DNA from: UBA5018 sp044375975
Lineage (GTDB): Bacteria > Cyanobacteriota > Cyanobacteriia > PCC-6307 > Cyanobiaceae
Direction: 5' to 3'
Length of the DNA stretch: 64,000 bases
Assembly: GCA_044375975.1 (NCBI GenBank)
Contig: JBILLQ010000005.1
Location: forward strand, 16,360 to 80,359
Shown: positions 26,374-35,319 of the stretch, piece by piece
Numbering within the stretch: the first letter of the stretch is position 1
Layout of the letters: each line of letters begins with the position of its first letter
Notes under the pieces: model-generated
The model's database searches: none
Seen by the model: only the letters and a program-made list of their open reading frames with translations
What the model was told of the DNA's origin: nothing
Position numbers and translations under genes: made by a program

Positions 26374-27260
26374 AGGCCCAGATCCGCGCTGGTGGAGATC
26401 TGGGCGGTGCCCACGCCCTGGCAGCTGCGCTTGATCAGGCCGCTGAGCACGCTGCCCGGACCGATTTCCACGGCTGTGTCGATGGCGGCTTGCGTCAGCT
26501 GATCCATGGTTTCGCGCCAGCGCACGCCGCTGGTCATCTGCCGGCACAGTCGCTGCTTAAGGGTTTCTCCCTTGGTTTCGGGGCTCGGATCGCTGTTGCT
26601 GAGCAAGGGAATCGCCGCATCGGCAAAGGACACCGCTGCCAACTCGGCGGCGAAGGCCGCGGCGGCCTCGGCCATGAAGGGGGAGTGGAAGGCACCACTG
26701 ACCGCCAGCGGGAGGGCGCGCTTGCAGCGCAGGGCGCCGCTCACTGCGGCCAAGGCTGCCGGGCTGCCGGAGAGCACCACCTGGCCGCTGCTGTTGTCGT
26801 TAGCGATCACCACCTCGTCGTTGGCGGCCACCAGGGCCTCGAGTTCGCCCCGGTCGAAACCGATCACGGCGGTCATGGCACCGCCGCCAGCACTAGCCAT
26901 CAAGCTGCTGCGGCTATGGATCAGCCGCAGGCCGGTGGTGGCGTCGAAGACGCCGGCGGCATAGAGAGCCACCAACTCGCCGAGACTGTGGCCCGCCACC
27001 AGTTGGGCCTGGCGCCCCTGGGCCCGGAGCGCATCGACCAGCAGGGTCTCGATCACGAACAGGGCCGGCTGGGTGTTGCGGGTGTCGTTGAGATCCACCA
27101 GCTCCCCCTGGGCTTCGCCGTTGCAGATCGCCAACAGGTCTCTGCCCAGCAGCTCGGAGGCCGCCGCGAAGCGCTCCTTGGCGCCCGGCAGCTCCATCAC
27201 CCCCTTGGCCATGCCCAAGCTCTGGGAGCCCTGGCCAGGAAAGACCCAGGCGATGCCCAT
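26370..27260 (-). CDS. fabD: Malonyl-CoA:ACP transacylase
   Basis: Loads malonate on acyl-carrier protein for fatty acid elongation. 296 residues from ATG 27260 (MGIAWVFPGQGSQSLGMAKG), matching the usual length; the longer upstream frame overlaps fabH and has no homology. Active-site VAGHSLGELVALYAAG (Ser) and AFHSPFM (His) are intact. It overlaps plsC by 4 bp; 82 bp separate it from the fabH stop. Confidence 0.95.
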   Translation of the reverse strand: MGIAWVFPGQGSQSLGMAKGVMELPGAKERFAAASELLGRDLLAICNGEAQGELVDLNDTRNTQPALFVIETLLVDALRAQGRQAQLVAGHSLGELVALYAAGVFDATTGLRLIHSRSSLMASAGGGAMTAVIGFDRGELEALVAANDEVVIANDNSSGQVVLSGSPAALAAVSGALRCKRALPLAVSGAFHSPFMAEAAAAFAAELAAVSFADAAIPLLSNSDPSPETKGETLKQRLCRQMTSGVRWRETMDQLTQAAIDTAVEIGPGSVLSGLIKRSCQGVGTAQISTSADLGL

Positions 27261-27342
27261 GCAGCCACCATCGATACCAATGGCCAGGAGGTTAGGGCTC
27301 AGGGCCGTTGAGAATTGCCCAGGCCAGTTGAGCCCAGGCAGC

Positions 27343-28416
27343 TCAGACCTGGGGGCCAGTCCAGCGCAGCAGGGCACCGCCCCAGCTCAGGCCCGCCCCG
27401 AAACCGCTGCTGGCCAGCAGATGGCCCGACTGCACCCGGCCGTCCTTGACGGCTTCGTCGAGCATCAGGGGGATCGTGGCCGCCGAGGTGTTGCCGTAGT
27501 GGGCCAGGTTGCTGAGCACCCGTTCGTGGGGCACCGCGAAGCGATCGGCCACGGCGTCGAGGATGCGCTGGTTGGCCTGATGCAGCAGCAGCCAGTCGAG
27601 CTGAGCGGCGTCGGTGGCGGTGGCCTCCAGCAGCTCGGCCAGGATGGCCGGCACCTCGCGCACAGCGAACTTGTACACCTCTTGACCGTTCATCTGGATT
27701 GGCGAAAAGCCGCCCCTTTGGGTAGTCAACCCCTCCAACAGCGGTTCGTGCTGGTTGAGTTGAGCCAGGGTGAGGCAGCTGTTGCGGCTGCCATCGGAGC
27801 GCATCTTGAAACCGAGCAGTCCATTGGCCTCCCCAGGGCAGGCCTCCACGGCCACGGCGCCAGAGCCGTCGCCAAACAGCACGCAGGTGCTGCGATCGTC
27901 CCAGTCCACCCAGCGACTGAGCTGATCGGCTCCGATCACCAGGGCCCGGCGCATCGAGCCACTGGCCAGGTATTGGGAGGCGGTGATCAGGGCGAACAGG
28001 AAGCCGCTGCAGGCGGCGGTGAGATCGAAGGCCACGGCGCGGCTGGCGCCAATGGCCGCCTGCACCCGCGGGGCGGAGCCGAACAGGTCGTCGGGGCTGG
28101 AGGTGGCCAGCAGGATCAGATCCACATCCTCGGGCTGCCAGCCAGCGTGGGCCAGGGCGGCCGCGGCCGCCCTGGAGGCCAACACGGTGAGCGATTCCTG
28201 GGGACTGGCCACCCGCCGGGCTGTGATGCCGGTACGGCTACGAATCCAGGCATCGGTGGTCTCCACCCGGCCGCTCAACTGTTCATTGCTGACGCTGGCG
28301 GCGGGAAGGGCGCTGCCACAGCCCACCAGGGCCATGCCCAGCCGCTCCATGCCGGCGGCATTTGGGGCGTGGGTTCCGAGCGACACAGAGGTTGGGCCCG
28401 TAGTGGGCTCAGTCAA
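27343..28416 (-). CDS. fabH: 3-oxoacyl-ACP synthase III (FabH)
   Basis: Starts fatty acid synthesis by condensing acetyl-CoA with malonyl-ACP. Catalytic triad visible: Cys in DLTAACSGF, His in LLHQANQRI, Asn in LAHYGNTSAATIPL. The ATG at 28416 overlaps the plsX stop (ATGA); the internal Met in AGMERLGMALVGCG would remove a 22-residue extension and could be the real start. 357 residues as called, against roughly 325-335 usual. Confidence 0.95.
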   Translation of the reverse strand: MTEPTTGPTSVSLGTHAPNAAGMERLGMALVGCGSALPAASVSNEQLSGRVETTDAWIRSRTGITARRVASPQESLTVLASRAAAAALAHAGWQPEDVDLILLATSSPDDLFGSAPRVQAAIGASRAVAFDLTAACSGFLFALITASQYLASGSMRRALVIGADQLSRWVDWDDRSTCVLFGDGSGAVAVEACPGEANGLLGFKMRSDGSRNSCLTLAQLNQHEPLLEGLTTQRGGFSPIQMNGQEVYKFAVREVPAILAELLEATATDAAQLDWLLLHQANQRILDAVADRFAVPHERVLSNLAHYGNTSAATIPLMLDEAVKDGRVQSGHLLASSGFGAGLSWGGALLRWTGPQV

Positions 28417-29774
28417 CCACAGATGGCTGGTGTGCCAGTGGCTTTGGGGACGCCCTCCAGGCTGAGGGCGTGCAGGTTTTCCATGACGCCATGGCTGGCG
28501 GCGGAGTGGGCCAGCCGCAGGGCGCTAAGCACCGAGAGGGCTTTGCTGCTGCCGTGGCCAATCACGCACACCCCGTCCACCCCCAGCAGCAGGGCGCCGC
28601 CGTGCTCGGCGTGATCCAGGCGCTTCTTGATTCGGCGCAGGTTGCCAATCAAAAAAGCCGATCCCACCTTGCCGCGGCGCCCCCGGGGCAGTTCCTCCTT
28701 GATCACGTCCAGCAGCACGCTGCCGACGCTTTCGAGGAACTTGAGCAGCACGTTGCCGGTGAAGCCGTCACAGACCACCACGTCGAAGTTGCTCGACAGG
28801 ATGTCGCGGCCCTCGCAGTTGCCGGCGAAGTGGAAGCGCTGCTCGGCCGCCAGCAGCTGGTAGCTGCGCAGGCAGAGGTCGTTGCCCTTGCACTCCTCCT
28901 CGCCGATATTCACCAGGCCCAGGCGCGGCTTGGCCACCTGGAGCACATCCCGGCAGTAGATGTTGCCCAGCAGGGCGAACTGGAGCAGCCACTCGGGTTT
29001 GCAGTCCATGTTGGCGCCCACGTCCAGCACCAGCACCTGCTTGGTTTGATCCTTGGTGGGGAACAGGGCGCCGATGGCGGGGCGGTCGATGCCCGGCAGC
29101 CGACCGAGGCGAAAGATTGCCGAGGCCATCACGGCTCCGGAGTTGCCGGCCGAGTAGACGGCGGTGGCCTCGCCGCGCTTCACCAGGTCCATGGCCAGGT
29201 TGATGCTGGCGTCCCGCTTGCGCCGCACCACGGTGGCCTCCTCGTCCATGCCTACGGAGGGGCCACTGGGCACCAGCTCCAGCCTGCCCTTGGCGATCGC
29301 CGCGTCCAGTTGCTCTTGCAGTCCCATCTGGGCCACGGCCCGGGCCAGCGGCTCGGGTTCGGCCACGAAGCGCACCTTCAAGGGCAGCAGCTCCACGGCG
29401 TCCAGGCAGCCCTCCAGGATCGGCCCGGGGGCGTGGTCGCCACCCATGCCGTCCACCGCCAGCCAAAGCCTCTGGCTGTCCTGGATGGCCGGGACCTCGC
29501 CGCCATGGCCGGCCTGCAGGCGCCGCAGCGGATCGAGCACCAGGGGTTGCAGTACGGATCCGGCAACGCTGGTGGCCGCGCCAGCGACGCTGCCGGCGCC
29601 GGAGACGGCAGCGCCAGCCATGGAGCCGGCGCTGGACACAGCCGAGGTGGCGGTGCCCACCAGGGAGGTGACCGCGGCGTTGCGGCGATACCAGATCACC
29701 AGCCGTCTGATGGAACGGCCGGGCTTGGCGCGGCGCGGAGAGCGGCCGCTGGCTTCAGGCTCCTTCGGGGGCAA
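28413..29774 (-). CDS. plsX: Phosphate acyltransferase PlsX
   Basis: Converts acyl-ACP to acyl-phosphate, feeding phosphatidate synthesis. The enzyme domain begins at about residue 105 with LWLAVDGMGGDHAPG and contains GNSGAVMASAIF, DVGANMDCKPEWLLQFA and CDGFTGNVLLK. The first 100 residues are extra: basic, then an Ala/Gly/Ser-rich repetitive segment (GAAVSGAGSVAGAATSVAG), an extension also found in related picocyanobacteria. 453 residues in all. The start overlaps the rpaB end by 20 bp. Confidence 0.94.
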   Translation of the reverse strand: MPPKEPEASGRSPRRAKPGRSIRRLVIWYRRNAAVTSLVGTATSAVSSAGSMAGAAVSGAGSVAGAATSVAGSVLQPLVLDPLRRLQAGHGGEVPAIQDSQRLWLAVDGMGGDHAPGPILEGCLDAVELLPLKVRFVAEPEPLARAVAQMGLQEQLDAAIAKGRLELVPSGPSVGMDEEATVVRRKRDASINLAMDLVKRGEATAVYSAGNSGAVMASAIFRLGRLPGIDRPAIGALFPTKDQTKQVLVLDVGANMDCKPEWLLQFALLGNIYCRDVLQVAKPRLGLVNIGEEECKGNDLCLRSYQLLAAEQRFHFAGNCEGRDILSSNFDVVVCDGFTGNVLLKFLESVGSVLLDVIKEELPRGRRGKVGSAFLIGNLRRIKKRLDHAEHGGALLLGVDGVCVIGHGSSKALSVLSALRLAHSAASHGVMENLHALSLEGVPKATGTPAICG

Positions 29775-30501
29775 CGGTGTCGACGATGCGTTGGAACAGA
29801 TACCCCGTGCCGCGAGCCGTGAGGATCAGCTCGGGACTGGCGGGATCATCTTCCAGTTTGGAGCGCAGCCGGGAAATATGCACATCCACCACCCGGGTAT
29901 CCACGTGGCGCTCTGGTGTATAGCCCCAAACCTCCTTGAGGATTTCGCCGCGGCTGAAGGGCTCGCCGCTGCGGCTGACCAGCAGTTCCAGCAGGCTGAA
30001 TTCCATGCCGGTGAGCCTGATGCGCTCATCCCCCCGGTACACCTGGCGCTTGTTGGTGTCGATGCGCAGGTCGCTCACGGCGATCAAGCCGGAATTGGCG
30101 CTGCCGGCCACCTGCTCCTTCTCCACCCGTCTGAGCACGCAGCGGATGCGGGCTTCGAGCTCCTTGGGGCTGAAGGGTTTAACGACGTAGTCGTCCGCCC
30201 CCAGCTCCAGGCCGGTGATGCGGTCGGCCACATCTCCCAGGGCCGTGAGCATCACGATCGGCACGTCCGATTCCTTGCGCAGCTCCTGGCAGACGCCGTA
30301 GCCATCGAGCTTGGGCATCATCACGTCGAGCACCACCAGGTCGGGACGGATGTTGTGGAACACCTCCAGGGCTTCGTCGCCATCGCAGGCGGTAACCACC
30401 TGATAGCCGATCATCGTCAGCCTGGTCTCCAGGATGCGACGAATACTTGCCTCATCGTCGACCACGAGGATCGTTTCTTTCGCGGGAACGGAAGCCGTCA
30501 T
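29755..30501 (-). CDS. rpaB: OmpR-family response regulator RpaB
   Basis: 248 residues. Receiver domain (about 10-125) with acidic pocket VVDDEAS, phosphoacceptor Asp59 in LVVLDVMMPK and Lys108 in VVKPFSP; C-terminal winged helix with SRGEILKEVWGYTPERHVDTRVVD. RpaB (Ycf27) binds HLR1 elements and controls high-light and photosystem genes; in other cyanobacteria its kinase is NblS. It heads the plsX-fabH-fabD-plsC operon here and is divergent from radA. An in-window psbD and several light-linked genes are plausible targets. Confidence 0.93.
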   Translation of the reverse strand: MTASVPAKETILVVDDEASIRRILETRLTMIGYQVVTACDGDEALEVFHNIRPDLVVLDVMMPKLDGYGVCQELRKESDVPIVMLTALGDVADRITGLELGADDYVVKPFSPKELEARIRCVLRRVEKEQVAGSANSGLIAVSDLRIDTNKRQVYRGDERIRLTGMEFSLLELLVSRSGEPFSRGEILKEVWGYTPERHVDTRVVDVHISRLRSKLEDDPASPELILTARGTGYLFQRIVDTVAPEGA

Positions 30502-30719
30502 CGCCGCAGCGTTGCTGCTACTTCAGATTCGCTCTACTGAAAAGGCCTGAGGGGGCTTTTGTTAACGGAACGCCATCATTCTTCATAAATGCGGCCTGGG
30601 GCAATCCTGGCGATCCGGCCGCGAACCCGCTGCCCGCTTCATTATTCGCTCCTCTGTTCACCAGCTCGGTTCAGCACGCCTGTCCAGCCCCTCTTTCCAC
30701 CAGCTCGCCGGTTCGCCTC

Positions 30720-32141
30720 TTGGCCAAGTCCGCCACCGCCTACGTCTGCAGCAATTGCGCAGCCCAGACCCGCCAGTTTTTTGGTCGCTGCGCCAGCTGC
30801 GGTAGCTGGAACACGCTGGTGGAGCAGCTGATCGCCCCCCCGGCCGACAGGCGCCGCCGGCCCCAGGCCGAGATCGGCGCCGCCAGGCCAGAGCCCCAGG
30901 CGCGGCGCTCCACCCCCATCGGCGCCGTGGCGGAGCGGCCTCTGCAGCGCCTGGGCAGTGGCTATGGCGAACTGGATCGGGTGCTGGGGGGTGGCCTGGT
31001 GCCGGGTTCCCTGGTGTTGCTCGGCGGCGATCCTGGCATCGGCAAATCCACCCTGCTGCTGCAGAGCGCAAGGGCGATGGCGGCGCGGGCGTCAGTGCTC
31101 TACGTGAGCGCCGAGGAGTCGGCCCAGCAGGTCACCCTGCGCTGGCGGCGGCTGGCCGACGAGCCAGGGGCCGCCGCTGGCGACTGCCAGCTGTTGGCGG
31201 AAACCGATCTGGAGCTGGTGCTGCAGGAGTTGGAGAGCCTGCGGCCGGCCGTGGCGATCATCGACAGCATTCAGGCCCTGCACGACGGGGCCCTGGCCAG
31301 CGCCCCTGGCTCGGTGGCCCAGGTGCGCGATTGCGCCGCCGCCCTGGCCCGCGTCGCCAAGCGCCAGCACACGGCCCTGCTGCTGGTGGGCCATGTCACC
31401 AAGGAGGGGGTGCTGGCTGGCCCCAAGGTGCTGGAGCACCTGGTGGATGCGGTGCTCACCTTCGAGGGGGATCGCTTCGCCAGCCATCGCCTGCTGCGGG
31501 CGGTTAAGAACCGCTTTGGCGCCACCCATGAGTTGGGGGTGTTTGAAATGCGCGATCGGGGGCTGGTGGAGGTAACCAACCCCAGTGAATTGTTTCTTGG
31601 TGGCGACGAGCCCTGCAGTGGCACCGCCACGATCGTGGCCTGTGAGGGCACCAGGCCCCTGGTGGTGGAGTTGCAGGCCCTGGTGAGTACCACCAGCTAC
31701 GCCAGCCCGCGGCGCACGGCCACCGGCATCGCCGTAAACCGGTTGCATCAGATCCTGGCCGTGCTGGAGAAGCACCTAGGACTGCCCCTCTCCCGTTTTG
31801 ATTGCTATCTGGCGGTGGCCGGTGGCTTGGAGGTGGAGGAGCCGGCCGCGGATCTGGGGGTGGCGGCGGCCGTGGTGGCCAGCTTCCGCGATCTGATCCT
31901 GCCGGCCGGCACTGTGCTGATCGGTGAATTGGGCCTGGGGGGCCAACTGAGGGCCGTGGGCCAGCTGGAGCTGCGCCTCGCCGAAGCGGCTCGCTTGGGC
32001 TTCACCCGGGCGGTGGTGCCCCGGGGCAGTGGTCTCGGCACAGCGGGGCTGGGCCTGCAGCTGCTGGAGGCGGCCACGGTGGCCGAAGCCCTGGTGGCGG
32101 CTCTAGGGGTTAATCCAACCCAGTCGGGCGCAAAAGAGTAG
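30720..32141 (+). CDS. radA: DNA repair protein RadA
   Basis: DnaB-like branch-migration helicase in recombination. 473 residues from a TTG at 30720, which yields LAKSATAYVCSNC, the standard RadA beginning; upstream open frame has no conserved content. C4 zinc finger (CSNC...CASC), Walker A GGDPGIGKST, KNRFGATHELGVFEM motif and the C-terminal Lon-like domain (VAGGLEVEEPAADL) are in order. Divergent from rpaB. Confidence 0.94.
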   Translation: MAKSATAYVCSNCAAQTRQFFGRCASCGSWNTLVEQLIAPPADRRRRPQAEIGAARPEPQARRSTPIGAVAERPLQRLGSGYGELDRVLGGGLVPGSLVLLGGDPGIGKSTLLLQSARAMAARASVLYVSAEESAQQVTLRWRRLADEPGAAAGDCQLLAETDLELVLQELESLRPAVAIIDSIQALHDGALASAPGSVAQVRDCAAALARVAKRQHTALLLVGHVTKEGVLAGPKVLEHLVDAVLTFEGDRFASHRLLRAVKNRFGATHELGVFEMRDRGLVEVTNPSELFLGGDEPCSGTATIVACEGTRPLVVELQALVSTTSYASPRRTATGIAVNRLHQILAVLEKHLGLPLSRFDCYLAVAGGLEVEEPAADLGVAAAVVASFRDLILPAGTVLIGELGLGGQLRAVGQLELRLAEAARLGFTRAVVPRGSGLGTAGLGLQLLEAATVAEALVAALGVNPTQSGAKE

Positions 32142-32164
32142 ATATCTTAAAATTAGCAACTGGT

Positions 32165-32269
32165 CACCTCGAAAAATTGCCCATTTCGCTCGCCAGAGTG
32201 AGGCGCATGCCAGTCGCCGCAACGCTTATTGCGGTACGGAGCCAACGAACTTAAGTATTTTTAGCTACC
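32165..32269 (+). mobile_element. MITE-like element, copy A
   Basis: 105-bp non-coding element between radA and ycf3 beginning CACCTCGAAAAATTGC and ending GTATTTTTAGCTACC, with imperfect terminal inverted repeats. Its core GCCAGTCGCCGCAACGCTT and overall layout match the reverse complement of 7375-7478. No flanking duplication is evident. The surrounding gap (32142-32346) is AT-rich compared with the genes. Confidence 0.65.
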
Positions 32270-32346
32270 CAACAGAAACCTGGAATTGGCAATATAAGTC
32301 TAAAATTATAATTATGTTTCGGAAAATAAAAAATAGAGATCTGAAA

Positions 32347-32868
32347 TTAGAAGTAGACATCGACGCTGCCCCTGCCACTGGTTTTCAGCCAGTTCTGGGC
32401 TTCGATGTAATTGTTGGGGGCCAGACGGATCGCTTTGCTCCAGTATTCGGCCGCAAGATCGAAGCAGTGATCGGCCTTGTCGGCTTCGCCACGCTCTTCG
32501 GCCAGGGAGCCCAGATGATGGTGGATTACGGCGATGTTATTGAGAACCTGGGGCATTTTACTGTTCAGCTCCAGGGCTTGGCCGTAGAAGTCGAGGGCCT
32601 TGCTGTGTTCGCCATTGCTGGCAAATACCAGGGCCATGTTGTAAAGAATAAAGGCCCTGTCGTTGGGATCGTCCTCCAGCTTTAGCGCTTCCTCGTAGTT
32701 TTCCAGCGCCTCGGCATATTCGCCATCGGCCTGGGCGCTCATGCCATCTCGGTAATAGGCAAATGCTTCTTTGGCGCGTCGATTGGTGGGCAGCACCTTG
32801 AGGATCAGGTCTGCCATCACCGTGAAGCTCTTGTCGATGAAGTTGTCGTTGCGCTGGGAGCGGGGCAC
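32347..32868 (-). CDS. ycf3: Photosystem I assembly protein Ycf3
   Basis: 173 residues with three tetratricopeptide repeats (AFAYYRDGMSAQADGEYAEALENYEEAL region, then two more) and the diagnostic N-terminus FIDKSFTVMADLILKVLPT. Ycf3 is a thylakoid-associated chaperone needed to assemble the PsaA/PsaB core. It is divergent from the copper ATPase gene with only 15 bp between start codons. Confidence 0.96.
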   Translation of the reverse strand: MPRSQRNDNFIDKSFTVMADLILKVLPTNRRAKEAFAYYRDGMSAQADGEYAEALENYEEALKLEDDPNDRAFILYNMALVFASNGEHSKALDFYGQALELNSKMPQVLNNIAVIHHHLGSLAEERGEADKADHCFDLAAEYWSKAIRLAPNNYIEAQNWLKTSGRGSVDVYF

Positions 32869-32883
32869 GCTAGGGGGGCACTG

Positions 32884-35319
32884 GTGGCGACCATCCTGGC
32901 CGATCTGCCTAACCTTGACGCCCTTGGGCTGGGCAAAGCCTTGACGGTTGTGGCCGATTCAGCCCCGCCAGCGGTGCTGTTGCTGGATATAGAGGGGATG
33001 AAGTGCGGCGGCTGCCTCAGGGCTGTCGAGCAGAAGCTGTTGGCCCAGCCGGGCGTCCGCCAGGCGAGCGTCAACCTGCTCAGCCGCACCGCCTGGGTGG
33101 AGCTCGATGCCGCCCCCACCGACCCCGGCGGTCAATCCTTGGCGGAGGCCCTGGCGGAGGCCTTGGCCGGGCTGGGTTTTGCTGCCCGAGTTCGCGATGC
33201 CGAAGAGGCGCCGGCCTCCCGCCGGGAGCGGCTGCGGCAACGCCACTGGTGGCAGCAATGGCGCCAACTGCTGGTGGCCCTGGCCCTGCTGCTGGTGTCG
33301 GGTTTGGGCCATCTGGCCATGGGGGGGCAGCTGCCCCCGGCCGCCCTTACCAGCTTGCTGTCGCATCAGGCCTTCCACGCCCTGGTGGCCAGCGTCGCCC
33401 TGGCCCTGCCGGGCCGTCAGATCCTCTGGCGCGGCGCCATCGGGGCGCTCAGGGGGGTGCCCAGCATGGACACCCTGGTGGGCCTGGGGGTGACCAGTGC
33501 CTATCTGGCCAGCTGGTTGGGGTTGCTCTGGCCGGCGGCGGGCTGGCCCTGCTTCTTCAACGAGCCGGTGATGTTGCTGGGCTTTGTCTTGCTGGGTCGT
33601 TTCTTGGAGGAGCGGGCCCGCTACCGCAGCGGCCGCGCCATTGAGCAACTGGCTCGGTTACAGCCCGATACGGCCCTGCTGCTGCTGGGTGACGAGCCGC
33701 CGCGGCCGGTGCGGGTGGGGGGGCTGAGGCCGGGGGATCGGCTGCGGCTGCTGCCCGGCGATCGGGTGCCGGTGGACGCCCTGGTCTGCGAGGGCAGCTC
33801 GGCGCTGGACATCTCGGCCCTCACCGGTGAGCCCTTGCCCCTGGAGGCAAAGCCGGGCACGGAACTGGCTGCCGGCAGCCTCAACCTGGAGGCCCCCCTG
33901 GTTTTGGAGGTGCGCCGCAGCGGTCGCGACAGTGCCGTGGCCCGCATCATCCAGCTGGTGGAGAGGGCCCAGAGTCGCAAGGCCCCGATCCAGGGCCTTG
34001 CCGATCGCCTGGCCGGGGGCTTCACCCTGGTGGTGTTGGCCCTGGCCTTGGTTACTTTTTTGTTTTGGTGGTTGTGGGGCGCTCGCCAATGGCCCGCCCT
34101 GTTGGTGGCGGCTGGGCACCAACAGGGCCACCTGGGTTCTATTCATGGCGCCATTCATGGGGCCATTTCCCAGGGCGCTGTGGTTCAGGGCGCGATTGGA
34201 CCAGAGGCGCTCGGGGCGGCGGCCTCGCCGATGGCCCTGGCCCTGCAGCTGGCCATCTCCGTGCTGGTGGTGGCTTGCCCCTGTGCCCTGGGCTTGGCCA
34301 CCCCCACGGCCATTGCGGTGGGCATCGGCCAGGCGGCCCGGGCGGGGTTGCTGTTTCGCGGCGGCGACGCCATCGAGATGGCTGCCGGCCTGCGCAAGCT
34401 GCTGTTCGACAAGACCGGCACCCTCACCCTCGGTCGCCCGGTGCTGAGCGCCATTCGGCCCAGCGCCGGCGTGACGGCTGAGCGGCTGCTGCAGGTGGCC
34501 GCAAGCCTGGAGGCCGGCAGCCGCCATCCGCTGGCCTTTGCGGTGCTGCAGGAGGCCGAGCGCCAGGGGCTGGCCCCCTTGCCGGTCAGCGATGGTCGCA
34601 GTGTTGCCGGCGCCGGCCTGGAGGGCTGGTTGCAGGGTCAGTTCACCCGGGTCGGTAGACCCGATTGGGTGGATCTCGCTGGCCAGCCGGGGCCACCGGC
34701 CGACGACGGCGCCACCTGGCTGGCGGTGCGCCAGGGGCCAGAGTTGTTGGGGCTGTTGGCCGCTGCCGATGCGCTGCGGCCAGATGCCGCCGCCACTTTG
34801 GCCGCTCTGCGGGCTGAGGGTATGAGCCTGGGGCTGCTCAGCGGCGATCGAGAAGCGGCGGTGCGGCGCCTCGGCGCCGAGGTGGGGCTGGAGGCCAAGG
34901 AGCTGGCCTGGTCGCTAACGCCGGAGCAGAAGCTGGAGCGCCTGGGCCAAGACCGCCAGCACCGCCCCCTGGCGATGGTGGGCGACGGAATTAATGATGC
35001 CCCGGCCCTGGCCGCCGCCGACCTGGGGGTAGCCGTGGGCACCGGTACCCAAATCGCCCAGGAGACAGCTGATCTGGTGGTGTTGGGCGAGCGCCTCGAT
35101 GGGCTGCTGCGGGCCCTGGTGATCGCGCGCCGCACCATGGCCAAGGTGCGCCAGAACCTGTTCTGGGCCTTTGGTTACAACCTGGTGGTGCTGCCGATCG
35201 CCGCCGGGGTGTTGCTGCCTGGCTATGGGTTGTTGCTCACCCCTCCCCTGGCGGCGCTGCTGATGGCGATCAGTTCGATCACCGTGGTGGTCAATGCCCT
35301 GTTGCTCCAAAATGAGTAG
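32884..35319 (+). CDS. Copper-transporting P1B-type ATPase
   Basis: 811 residues. N-terminal heavy-metal domain with MKCGGCLRAVEQ (the MxCxxC metal loop), then membrane helices, the actuator motif ALTGEPLP, the ion-path CPC in VACPCALGLATPTA, phosphorylation site DKTGTLT, SRHPLAF and hinge GDGINDAPALAAADLG: a complete Cu+ P1B pump. Cyanobacteria have CtaA (import) and PacS (thylakoid); which one this is I cannot say. The loop before the CPC helix carries a repetitive GAIHGAISQGAVVQGAIG insert. GTG start. Stop overlaps tmk by 8 bp. Confidence 0.93.
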   Translation: MATILADLPNLDALGLGKALTVVADSAPPAVLLLDIEGMKCGGCLRAVEQKLLAQPGVRQASVNLLSRTAWVELDAAPTDPGGQSLAEALAEALAGLGFAARVRDAEEAPASRRERLRQRHWWQQWRQLLVALALLLVSGLGHLAMGGQLPPAALTSLLSHQAFHALVASVALALPGRQILWRGAIGALRGVPSMDTLVGLGVTSAYLASWLGLLWPAAGWPCFFNEPVMLLGFVLLGRFLEERARYRSGRAIEQLARLQPDTALLLLGDEPPRPVRVGGLRPGDRLRLLPGDRVPVDALVCEGSSALDISALTGEPLPLEAKPGTELAAGSLNLEAPLVLEVRRSGRDSAVARIIQLVERAQSRKAPIQGLADRLAGGFTLVVLALALVTFLFWWLWGARQWPALLVAAGHQQGHLGSIHGAIHGAISQGAVVQGAIGPEALGAAASPMALALQLAISVLVVACPCALGLATPTAIAVGIGQAARAGLLFRGGDAIEMAAGLRKLLFDKTGTLTLGRPVLSAIRPSAGVTAERLLQVAASLEAGSRHPLAFAVLQEAERQGLAPLPVSDGRSVAGAGLEGWLQGQFTRVGRPDWVDLAGQPGPPADDGATWLAVRQGPELLGLLAAADALRPDAAATLAALRAEGMSLGLLSGDREAAVRRLGAEVGLEAKELAWSLTPEQKLERLGQDRQHRPLAMVGDGINDAPALAAADLGVAVGTGTQIAQETADLVVLGERLDGLLRALVIARRTMAKVRQNLFWAFGYNLVVLPIAAGVLLPGYGLLLTPPLAALLMAISSITVVVNALLLQNE

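Noticed and set aside
28470..29822. 450-codon plus-strand open frame opposite plsX.
   Set aside because: Antisense shadow of plsX with the same His/Gln/Gly bias and no recognisable domain.
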